From positions 23,219,993 to 23,283,992 of the forward strand of contig CM033109.1 of NCBI GenBank assembly GCA_019321725.1: 64,000 bases of DNA, in the 5' to 3' direction. Below, one piece after another: positions 34,618 to 45,247 of this stretch. The notes under the pieces were generated by a model that saw only the letters and a list, made by a program, of their open reading frames with translations, was not told the origin of the DNA and ran no database searches. The DNA comes from Paulownia fortunei. Lineage: Eukaryota > Streptophyta > Magnoliopsida > Lamiales > Paulowniaceae. Every line of letters starts with the position of its first letter. Position 1 is the stretch's first letter. A program made the translations under genes and the position numbers.

Positions 34618-37051
34618 TCATTTGCCTCCATGCTTAGCCTTAGAGTGAGATTGCAGAGCATTCTCAGAAGTGAAGGACCTGAAATATAAAAAAGAATGTC
34701 AAGTGTATTTTGGACAAAATGTCCGGTGAAGGAAGAGGACTACCAAGCTTCTGTTTTGTCAACATACTTGCTACAAGATTTGCATGAAAGTTGGCCACCA
34801 GATTTAGGGGACTGTTCCTTCGACTTGGTGCTAGCTGGAGTTTTTCCAGCTGCTTTTGAAGGGAAAGGAGTTGAGGTGTGACCCTTCTTGTTACCTACAA
34901 AAACAGATTTACTCAACACATTGCATTTATCTTAATTGACAAATTCTTTTTTTGGTAAAGTAACACAATTCATGATATAACATAACATTGCATACAGTTC
35001 CTGCTTTCAATAATCAACACATATAGAAACAGTCTATCATCAAATGCTTAGGCATTCGATCGTAAACACAGCTGACTTCTAGCAAAAAACAACACAAGGA
35101 TGAAATTGAAACCTGTCTTGTCAGGAGTAGATGATTTAGCTTTCTTGGCAGGAACAGGTGTTTCTTGTGCAGATTCAGCTGATCTTTTCTTTGATTGCTG
35201 CACCTTCAGTACAAAATAAAATTAACCAATGCCATATATGCTCGGTTATGTGAGAGAAATAAATTGTTGATAAATATCATCCAAATAGAGATTCCTGCTC
35301 TCCATGTGTGAATTGGGAGTGACTGATAAGAGTGCAGAAATCAACATTTCGAGTACATTTAGCAACACTGAAAAAGCAGATGTACCTTTGGCAACTCTTC
35401 CTCACTGGAATCATCTTCTTCAGAATCCTGAAGACCAACTCAAGATTTATGTCAGTGAATCCATCCAAAATATATTTTATTTTTCAAAAGGAGCATAACA
35501 AATAACCGATGTTCAATAAAGCAAACAAACAAAATCAGGCAACTAAACCAGATAAAACCCAGCTGCCAACAAATTAGAACAAAGACGTACTTCTCCAGAG
35601 ACATCACTAGAAGCCCCTTGTAGTGATCCACCAAATGCCATTTCATCGTCAGAATCAGATTCACTATCATCCCCATCATCATCAGAGCCTGACTGCTCTT
35701 CTTTCTTGGTTCCAGCCTTGGCAGCAGCAGCAGCAGCACTTTTAGCAACCTTTACATCCCCCAACTTGGGCTTAATTTCACCTAAGAAATTATACAAAGG
35801 AATGATTACCTTTTTGTTGTTCTTTTTCTTTATGTGTTTTGGTTGGTGTTGGGGGTGGGGGTGGGGGTGGGTTTAAGGTTGAGAGGGAAATCGAGAGTAA
35901 ACCATTTTCATGAGTGTCCACAGGCTCATCCTCAGATTCATCCTCAAATTCAGAGAAATCTTCACCATCTAGAAAATAGACAATTGTGGGAGTGCAATTA
36001 ATAACATAAAAATTTCATCTTTACAAGGCAAAAAACATCAAATATCTAACATCACATGGGATAGAGATGCATATGCACCTGAAACTGGATCATCAGCAAT
36101 ATAGCCAAGAAAGTACACACTCCCATTCTTCCAATCATGGGAGAGTTCAAACTCCCTCTCAAAAACCAAATCAAACATCAATTGAGTCCTGTCTTCTGCT
36201 GAAAGAGCTCCGATAATGAAGTTTTTAGCATCGATTTTCAGCCGAAGGGGCACATGCTTGGCTCCTTTCACATCCTTCACCTCACCGAGTGCTGCCTGGA
36301 AAAGAATTGCCAAATTAATCAACATTTACAAGCTATAAACATGGGAATAAAAAGCAATCAACTGAAATCCAACTAAGTTAGAAGAAACAGCTCTAACCTG
36401 TGAGATATGAATCAGTTTTCCAAATTCAGGTTGGACCTTAAGTGGTTCCCCAGGTTTGACTTCAACTCCTGAACGTATTCCACCAACAGTCGGAATAAGA
36501 ACATAGAAACAAATAAAAAGAAGGTAAAACATAGAAACAGATAAAAAGAAGGTAAAACAAATGCATGTTGAATGCAAATATTATCAGCTCAGCAGATGCA
36601 GAAAACCAATATCTGATACCAAAAACACATTAACAATCATTTCCAAAGCAGATACTTTATCCTTTAACACAACATCTTAGAAAACGAGGCACAAAAATAT
36701 ACAATAATTAGCCCCCCAACCAAAAAAAAAACATTACTTCGAAAAATAACTTCAAAGATAGAAAAATGCAAAAACAATATTTTTTAGGCAGCTATAACAT
36801 CATGAAATAAACAAAAAAACAGAAGAAGACTATATTTCGAAAAACCGACAAACGGAGCTAACCATAGAAATATATTAAACACAAGAGAGCCCATCAACCT
36901 ATCGAAGCCTAAAATTTCTCAACACATAAAGAAAAGCTTAAAAAAGAAAATGAATCCACGAATCCATCACAATAAAGAAAAAAATATGCATGAACGAACA
37001 TCACTGATTTAAAAATAATTCAAGAATGGGAAGCGTACCCCAAAACTCCAT
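34618..37051 (-). CDS. HDT: HD2-type histone deacetylase (plant-specific, nucleolar)
   Basis: HD2 proteins are plant-specific, nucleolar, associated with histone deacetylation and repression, with a nucleoplasmin-like N-terminal fold. Nine exons on the minus strand: 37051-37039, 36468-36398, 36295-36079, 35968-35903, 35781-35591, 35427-35386, 35203-35113, 34894-34768 and 34678-34618. They join to 292 residues, or 290 if exon 7 starts at 35197. The first exon codes only MEFW plus part of G5, the signature HD2 start (MEFWGVEVKPG). H25 and the Asp of LMFDLVF (D70) match residues reported as important in the family. Two acidic tracts follow (FSEFEDESEDE and SDDDGDDSESDSDDE), then a Lys-rich nuclear signal region. 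The C-terminal C2H2 finger has C-x2-C-x12-H-x4-H across exons 8 and 9, ending in SHSKAKHGGK. Intact. Confidence 0.95.
35846..35872 (+). other. G-quadruplex-capable G tract in HDT intron 4
   Basis: Consecutive GGGGG runs separated by single T bases lie on the + strand, the template strand of HDT, so the pre-mRNA carries the C-rich complement. The intron is 35782-35902. The pattern satisfies the usual four-G-run rule. Confidence 0.6.
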
Positions 37052-37199
37052 CTTTTCACTGAATTCTTCCCAAATACCAAAAGTGAGCAAGAGCTGGAAG
37101 CGTAGTAAAAATTTTCAGAGTTCTGAAAGAGGCGTGAAGCGGAAGAGGGTTTTGGAAGGGTTTTATAGAAGGAGATTGGAGACAGCCAAAGAGTTCACT

Positions 37200-37350
37200 G
37201 TCCGAGTCAATTAGGGTTTTTGAATAAAGAAGATATGTATTTGTCTTTTTCCTTCTTTTTTTAATTATATTGGGCTTTGTTTGTTGGTATAGATGGGCCT
37301 TAATAGCAGGGTTAATTCTGTCTGTATTCTTTATTTAGTTTATGGGCCTA
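37200..37350 (-). promoter_or_regulatory. HDT promoter with telo-box and site II elements
   Basis: On the minus strand AAACCCTAA (telo-box, 37211-37219) sits close to the expected transcript start. Upstream are site II-type words: TGGGCT at 37271-37276 and TGGGCC at 37294-37299 and 37343-37348, as read on +. This combination is typical of plant genes for ribosome biogenesis and cell proliferation, consistent with a nucleolar protein. Confidence 0.55.
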
Positions 37351-37359
37351 AATAAGTGG

Positions 37360-37650
37360 GACTTGCTTTCCTAGACTTGTTGGTTCAAAAAAACAAAGAG
37401 AAATATTATTCATGTATTAATCCAATTTGAGATAATTTACTTGATGAAGGATTTTTTTTAATTTAAAATTTTAAGTTAATTTTTTACTCATTTTTTTAAT
37501 TTAGCCCAAAAAATAAATTATTAATTTTATTAATTGAATAAGGAATTTTAATTTATAAAATCAGAATTCCGTCAATATATCTGAAAAATCCGAGAAAATA
37601 TCTAAAGAAATCAAATTGACAAATAAACTCTTACCCCCTGCCAACAAATT
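37360..37650. other. Spacer between HDT promoter and the VPS29 repeat unit
   Basis: AT-rich; nothing recognised. Confidence 0.5.
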
Positions 37651-38208
37651 CCAAAATTACAAGTACGTTGGTGCCATTGACTCGTTAATTCTATTATTTT
37701 TCTAAATGCAATAATAATTACTTTAGTCAATTTTTTAGTAGTCAATAATTACTTAATGTTATAATTATTTTTAAAGAAAAAGAACAATAAAATAAATTTG
37801 TTCAAATATTGGATAATTCACTTTATATATTGCAGCAAAGGAGGCAACATATTGAAACAAGGTATTAGTTTTTTTCTGGATTAAAAACTTATCAAGGATT
37901 TTTCAACAGTTTTCTTTTAGGCTCTATTAACTTTTGGTGAAAAATTGCCTAATAGGGGAGGAGGTTCCTCTTCCTCTTCATATAAGCAAAAAGTCCAAAA
38001 GTAGGTTCCTCATACTAATCAGATCCAACCAACCAAACCAGCACCTCCAAATACAAATCTTGGTCCAATAGTTGAACAACCGCAGCCGAAATTACAAAAG
38101 AAAAAGACCAAATGAAAATATGTTGATCAAGTTCCCAGTGCAGTATAGACAACTGAGTTCATCACTAGTATGCTCAGATGAACGCATCCGCGAATGCATC
38201 ATCTTCTG

Positions 38209-41200
38209 TCAGTGGGTTAAGTTTGTTGATGTTGTTGTCTTCTTAAAATCAATTTTATCAACCTTCACCTCTCCATCGATGAGTTCATAAACATACACCA
38301 CAACTCGAAGACCATCAATGTCCATCAGAACAAAGCTTGGGTTGACATCATAGGTGATGCTGCTGAAGGCACCAGTGGCAGACCCTGGATTTATAACAAC
38401 TCCAGCCTCATGTTTGTAAGCTGTGAACTGGTGTGTATGACCGGTCACAAGAATGTCAACATCCAGCTGCCTCTGGAGCATGGCCAGCGAGTCGAGGTCT
38501 CCCCAAGGAATAACCTTCACAAAAGATTATAAGAGAATGAGCATAACTAAATTGCACGCAGAATTCTTTGCGCCAGCTAATCATTTTCTGCTTTATGGTT
38601 TTCTGCAATATTTGATGGTTTCGCTAAATGTTTCCTTTGATGGGGGAAATCGTCCAAAGGCGAGGAAGAGGAGATGGAGATGAGATGCTACAGACTTGCA
38701 TATGATTTTCTACCATGTCTTACCCAATCACATCATGTTTAACCACAACTCATGCAGCAAGAAAGTAAGGCTTTGTCAGACGTACGAGGCAAAGAAAATC
38801 AAACACTTCAGCTATCTTCACAAGAAAGAAAGAGAATCACACCTGATGACCATGGCATACGCCAAGCTTAAACTGACCAATTGTTAATGTTTTGGTCTCT
38901 GGATAGCGTGGCTCCTCATCATATTCACCTCGAGTAATGTGCAAATCCGGACAAAGAGTTTTCAAGTAGTCATGAACCTCCTGCAAATATAGTAAGATAA
39001 GATGTAGCCATAAATGTGCTAGTTATTTCCAAGGTCAATGAAGACGTCAGAGGGTCAAAAAAAATTCTCTATATACCACAAAATAAGTAGAGTCCTACTT
39101 AATACCTACAATTTGTGCCATATTCATAACGCAAAACTGTGGTCAAACATATTCAACTCGACCTTTTTAAATTGAATGACTTCCTTGTTTTTTCTTTTTT
39201 TCTTTTTTTTTTTTTTCTTTGGGATGGGTTGGGGGGATGGAAGGACTAAGAATTTACCTATCTAAACAGCAATTTTTCACATTTTAATTTGGCGCTAATC
39301 GATTGTGATGATTAGACCCAGCAGCAGAAGTAATAATACATGTACAGCTACCAAGGCAGGAAATCATATGAAGAGCATCAATAGTAGTTCAGAACTTTGA
39401 AGCTCATCAAGAGGAAATTTAGGAGGCATAAATTTAGCTTATCTACTTCGTGGCTCACTTAAAAAGCTCTAGCGTACTCAAAACATCCATTTGCAAAGCA
39501 TGACATATAACTATTTTCTAGCCTCAATTAATCCTAGCACTACCAAAAGTTTGCCCTCGCTTATAACATACCTTTAAGTCACAACTAAGATCATGGAATC
39601 TAATGTATTTGTCTAATAAAGAGGACAAGAAATCCAAAGCATGAGATTCAGCAAATGGTTTCACTGGAAGGGCTGATCGTGCTGAAAAATAAAAGGATAA
39701 AAGAAGGAGAAGAATGAAAACAAACACTAAATTTAGAAGCACTTTGCCCTTATTCATTACTTCATTTTATCTCATTGAACTCGGTTTTACTTTTTAACTC
39801 TCTCAAATCTGACGTTTGCTTGCTTTTGGACAAATATATATATATATATATGTATATATATAGACACATACACACGCATATTAAGCCAGCTTTCCTTCCC
39901 TTGAATTTTAATTTTGATGATTTGTGCAGGAGAAAATCCCAGAAAACATCTTATTGAACTTTCACCTTTGGCTAGTGGTTTTCACCCTCGTAACCCACAA
40001 CTTTGATGCTTGGACTTGTCCAAGGTTGGAAGCAATCAATCATCCACTAGTTTATTCTCATTTATTTATTTATATTATTTTTTTATTTTTTTATTTTTTA
40101 ATTTTTGAGTGACGCATATCATGCACTCAGGGCTCCATTAAGAACTAAGAGGATGTGAAAATACCACTACTGTTTCTGCTGTGACGTTTGATAGGTGGGG
40201 CTGATATGATGGTCAAGTTTGATGAGGAGGGTAAATCGGAGATTTTGTTTGTTGTGTCTCGAGGGCAGCCTTCAGGTGTGCCGAATATGCAGGGTCCAAC
40301 TTGTGTCGTGCAAGGAGCGCAGAGGAGTTGTAAGGTTTTGGGTGAGGATGCGAAGAAGAGTGTGTAGTGAGTATGACAACGGGTTAATTCAGTGCCAATA
40401 TATTCTTAAGCAATCAGATTTACCTGCTTGTAGTTGCATAGTGGAGTGTACACTGAGTTGTAATTTTTCAACATGAATTGGGAAATGAGTGCGTAATGAG
40501 ATTTACATCCCTTTAGAATCTAACATCATTATCTTAGCACCATCACGAGAGTGTAACACATGCGATAAACTTAAGACTCTACATGGGAAGAATAAAACAG
40601 AAAAAAGGCAATTTGATCCAGTAACTTATTAAATCTCATGCAATCAATGAGTTGAGGAAACACGGATTTCCATGGCCTTTTCTCACTGGCGTCACAAGAT
40701 TACCTCATAGAAGGTAGTGGTTGAACGAATCTATAACCATTATTTCCCAAGAAGGGCACTACAATTGCAAGGAGTTGAAGGGATCTTCTTGCATATTAGA
40801 CAAACCTCAAGGAGGTGCATGTAATTAACCTTTAATTGCTTGTATAGATAGAAAACTAATCCTCTCCACAGTGATGCAATCAAATTCCCATCACTACTCA
40901 TTAATCCTTCAAAAATACTCTTTCATGCAAACGGAGTCACATAACCTGAAAGGATTTGATTTTTCTTATAAAGGGATCTAAATCTGTAGTGTTATGTAGA
41001 CCATAGTTGTGTATCACTACTTAGTACTCCGTCCAGTCTCCATTCCTTAGTAATTCACCAATACGACTTCATTTGCTTCTCTTTACCTGTTTGAATTAGC
41101 AAATATTCTCATGGTTCCAAACGAGTTATTGAGCCATCACTGCTTAGTGTTTAGCTGAAAATATATCTTTTAGCTTTTACAAGTTTTAGTGAAATACAAA

Positions 41201-41668
41201 GTCATGCCACCATGACTCATTATCTTGATCTATAAAGTCATTTTTTCTAAGTTTCCCATTCTCCATGCTCTCTAGAAAATTTGATGCATCCCTTATAAGG
41301 ATCCCACAGCATCAAGCCAAATTATTTTCATGCCTGGAAATTCTACGAAAAATTTTAGAACAATTTGATCAAGGTAAAGACCATCATGCCTAGTTATTGT
41401 TTGCCAAATGTGTAATGAACTCAAATCAAGTAAAACAGCAGCAAATTTCAAGCCAAGAAAAATTATTGAGAAAGTGCATGGATGGAGATTCTCCAGCACA
41501 TATCAAAAAAATTCATCAGAGACCATATGCACTCACTTTGATACATAAGTTGCCCGTGCAAATGATATGCTGGATCTTCCCTGGAACAAGCATGGACTTG
41601 AACTTCGCTGGCAGATCCGGCGCCCTGTGTGGTATGTGTAAATCACCCAATGCTAGCACTAGCACCAT
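38209..41668 (-). CDS. VPS29: Vacuolar protein sorting 29, retromer subunit, copy 1
   Basis: Scaffold subunit of retromer, which recycles vacuolar sorting receptors from endosomes; it has a metallophosphoesterase fold without proven enzyme activity. Coding exons on the minus strand: 41668-41537, 38980-38843 and 38514-38209, joining to 191 residues (Arabidopsis VPS29 is 190). Metal-site-like residues are kept: D9 and H11 (GDLHIP), N40 (TGN), H87 and H89 (CHGHQ), H116 and H118 (TGHTHQF). A frame that begins with MK before VIPWGDLD is intronic at its start; the exon begins at 38514. A 5' noncoding exon ends at 43184 and is spliced to 41718 (intron 1465 bp). Intron 2 is 2556 bp. Intact and probably functional. 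Confidence 0.95.
40206..40367 (+). pseudogene. Small open frame in VPS29-1 intron, opposite strand
   Basis: Fifty-three codons (starting [20 protein letters not shown]) lie antisense to VPS29 within its long intron. The equivalent frame in copy 2 (from 46163) is stopped at codon 29 (TAG at 46247) and further broken. I do not recognise the protein. It is either a relic of an old insertion or chance; the difference between copies argues against current function in both. Confidence 0.25.
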
Positions 41669-41944
41669 CCCTCCTATTTGAATAATCACAATTTAACCTT
41701 TTTTTTTCTCCAAATCTTCTGAAAAATCAAGGAACATACAATCATTGGGAAGTGAGAAACTTATCACACAGTAAGAAAGCACACACAATAAGTAGAGATA
41801 AGTCTGAGCGTACACATTTTTGTCAATGATCATCCTCAAATTTTACACACCTCAAGCATAACTTAGAATCTGAAATGCTTCAAAACGCACACTGATGTGC
41901 ATAACCACATTTATCTCAATTGGTTTACGTGTGTGAACATTTTT

Positions 41945-42825
41945 AGAGTATCTCCAATCCAACACCAAATCCTACACCAAAACACCAAATTTTGTGCAAT
42001 TCCATCTTCAATGGAACACCAAATGTTACACCAAATTTGGTGTAATGAACAGTGTTGCACCAATACACCAAATTTGGTGTAATGTATATATTCCCAATTT
42101 ACCCCAAAAGTTGTTCTACTCATAATTTTAATTCCATTTGTATCTTATATTATATATTTAATTAATTTATAATTTAGTTTTATTTATTCAATTTTAGTTT
42201 TCTTATTATTTTGCAATAATATTTGTAGTGATTAATTGTCATAATTAACAAGTAATTAACATTTGTGATAAATTATAATAATTAACAATAATAAATAAAT
42301 ATATAAATACATTAAAATAACATTGCTTGCATAAAATTTAAAAAGAAAATACAACATAAATATTAAAAACTAAAATTTAAAAAATAAAATACTACATAAA
42401 GATGCTCGACATAGACAAATCAAGAATGTAGATACTCACCTTGCATTTCAAGATGCATTACTTGATCATTTGTGGAATGAATATACTAATTCTGATAATT
42501 AAATAAGCAAAATGTATTAGTCTTTATATTTGTTTTGTGAAAGTTTTTTTGTTCTGCATAGTGTGTAATGTAGTATTTTTCTTTATTATGATATTAATTG
42601 TATGTAATTTTTTATTAGTAGAATTAGTAGTAATAAAATATAAATAATTAAATAACTTTATAAAAAAATAAATAAGTGATAATTGATAAATAAAAAAAAT
42701 AAGAATAAAATATTAAGTTAAATGTATTGATTGGAGATGATATAAGCCAAATTACACCAAACCACCAAATTTGGTGTATTGATGTAAAACATTCACCAAA
42801 TTTGATGGTTGGAGATGGCCTAAAG
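41945..42825. mobile_element. Non-autonomous DNA transposon in the 5' UTR intron of VPS29 copy 1
   Basis: Ends are imperfect inverted repeats: TATCTCCAATCCAACACCAAA on the left, and CATCTCCAACCATCAAA as the reverse complement of the right end. Subterminal ACACCAAATTTGGTGTAATG palindromes occur near both ends, with a very AT-rich core without coding capacity. Copy 2 of the gene has GAACATTCTTAGTATAATT at the matching place (about 47834) and no element. The structure resembles PIF/Harbinger-type MITEs, but the target duplication is not clean, so the family is left open. Confidence 0.7.
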
Positions 42826-43290
42826 CAGTATAATCAAACTTGACTTCAAATAAACCAATTCGTAGGAAATGCTCTGGCATTTACCCACTTTGCCTTAAGA
42901 ACAAAAAAAAAAAAAATTACAGAAGTTTGGTTCATATGAATGTTCCATAAGATTTAAACTCAAAGTTTCAGAAAGAAAGAAAATGAATTTAACAACTACC
43001 AGGCCTTAGAGAAACGTCACTTTTGATTTTAAAAACATTTTGCGAAAGCAATTATGAAATTATGAAGTTGCATGAATTCAGGACCTGGGTTTGATGAAAT
43101 TGAACCAAAGTTTGCAATTCAGCTTTAAAAATGGAATTTAATAGGCTTAGAATATTGACATATATAAAAAAGTAAATGAATACCTGGAAGAGGGGAGAAG
43201 ATAATGAAAGTGATATAGAGAGATTTAGACTACGGTGATGGCTGCGGTGGCGGATGGATGGTGGCGTCGGCCACGATGAGCTGCGGGCAG

Positions 43291-43560
43291 AGAGCCACTG
43301 ATGATAAATGCTGATTGTGATTTGGGGATTAGGGTTCTTCGCAGGATGCCTTCTTGATCGATAACACTGATGAGAAATGTTGACTGTGGAGAAATTGTAA
43401 TTTTGCTGTTCTTTTCCGGGGCTCTTTTGATATTTTAGAAAGTCGATAGTTTTGCGAGGCTCCCACCTCCCTTGATGCGGTGGGGATAACTTTCATAGTT
43501 GGATGCATCGAGTGTGTAGTATACATAAAAAAATGAGTTAATGAAACATTATTCGTCATT
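43291..43560 (-). promoter_or_regulatory. Promoter region of VPS29 copy 1
   Basis: Directly upstream of the 5' noncoding exon (43184 to about 43290). It includes a telo-box (AACCCTAA on the minus strand, 43329-43336). This stretch has no counterpart upstream of copy 2. The 76-codon minus-strand frame here is treated as chance. Confidence 0.5.
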
Positions 43561-44248
43561 AAAAAAAATTGTATTAAAAAAATTGTTAAATATATATTTT
43601 CGTATATCTAGCATAATTTAAGTCAATAATTATAAAAAATTACAATTCAATTATGCTATTATACCCATATTATTCATTTATTATTTTATTTCTCGCTATA
43701 ATGATCTTGATCTAATAACCAAATAACGCCTAAGTTTGAAGATTTTAAGCATGCTGGTGCCATTGACTAGTTACTTTGGTTATTTTTTTCAAATGCCATA
43801 ATAATTAATTTAGTCAATTTTTTTAATCCCCATTTATATTTGAAAATTTTAATAATGTTATAATTATTATGAAAAAGGAACAATATAATAAATCTATTCA
43901 AATATTAAACAATCTCATTTTATATTGCAGCAGAGAAGCAATAATACCATAACAAAGTGAGTATTTGTTTTTTTGTATACAAAATTTATTAAAGATTTTT
44001 CAACAGTTCCTATCCTATTCCTCATGCGAGCAAAATGTCCAACAGTAGGTTCCTCATAGTAATCAGACCCAACCATCAATCAAACCAGCACTACAAATCT
44101 TGGTCCAATAGTTGGATAAAAGCAGCCAAAATTACAAAAAAGAAAGATCAAATGAAAATAAGTTGATCAAGTTCCCAGTGCACCATAGACAACTGAGTCC
44201 ATCACTAGTATGCCCAAATGAATGAATCGACGAACGCATCATCTTCTG

Positions 44249-45216
44249 TCAGTGGGTTAAGTTTGTTGATGTTGTTGTCTTCTTAAAATCAATTTTATCA
44301 ACCTTCACCTCTCCATCAATGAGTTCATAAACATACACCACAACTCGTAGACCATCAATGTCCATCAGAACAAAGCTTGGGTTGACATCATAGGTGATGC
44401 TGCTGAAGGCACCAGTGGCAGACCCTGGATTTATAACAACCCCAGCCTCATGTTTGTAAGCTGTGAACTGGTGTGTATGGCCGGTCACAAGAATGTCCAC
44501 ATCCAGCTGCCTCTGGAGCATGGCCAACGATTCTAGGTCTCCCCATGGAATAACCTTCACAAAAGTTTATAACAGAATGAGCACAAGTAATTTGCACCAA
44601 GAATTATTTGCTACAGCTAATCATTTTCTGCTCTATTCGATGGTTTCAAAATATTTTTTCCTTTGATTGAGGGACATCGTCTTTGGCGGGGAAGAGGAGG
44701 TGGAGAAAAGATGCTACAGACTGGCATATGATTTTGTACCATATAATTATTTGGTCATATCAAGTTTAACCAGCGCTAATTCAGCAAGAAAGTAAGGCTT
44801 TGTGAGACGTATGAGGCAAAGAAATCAAACAGTTCAGCTATCTTCACAAGAATGAAAGATAATCACACCTGATGACCATGGCATACACCAAGCTTGAACT
44901 GGCCAATTGTTAATGTTTTCGTCTCTGGATAACGTGGATCCTCATCATATTCACCTCGAGTAATGTGCAAGTCTGGACAAACAGTTCTCAAGTAGTCATG
45001 AACCTCCTGCAAATATAGTAAGATAATATGCAGCCATAAATATGCTGGTTATTTCCCAGATCATCGAAGATGTCAGAGTCTCGGAAAACATTCTGTGACT
45101 AACACGGTCTACCACAAAATAAGCAGAGTCCTACTTCACATCTACAAGTTGTGCGTATTGATAACACAAAACTGTGGTCAAACATAGTCAACTCCCCCTT
45201 TCAAGTTGAATGCCTT

Positions 45217-45247
<31 letters not shown>

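Larger units (their letters stand above)
37655..43290. repeat. Tandem duplication, unit A (contains VPS29 copy 1)
   Basis: Similarity to unit B (43735-48275) begins near GTTGGTGCCATTGACTCGTT (37669). It runs through the 3' flank, all exons and introns and the 5' noncoding exon, ending near GTCGGCCACGATGAGCTGCG (about 43267-43286). Unit A is longer mainly because of a transposon in intron 1. Confidence 0.85.
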
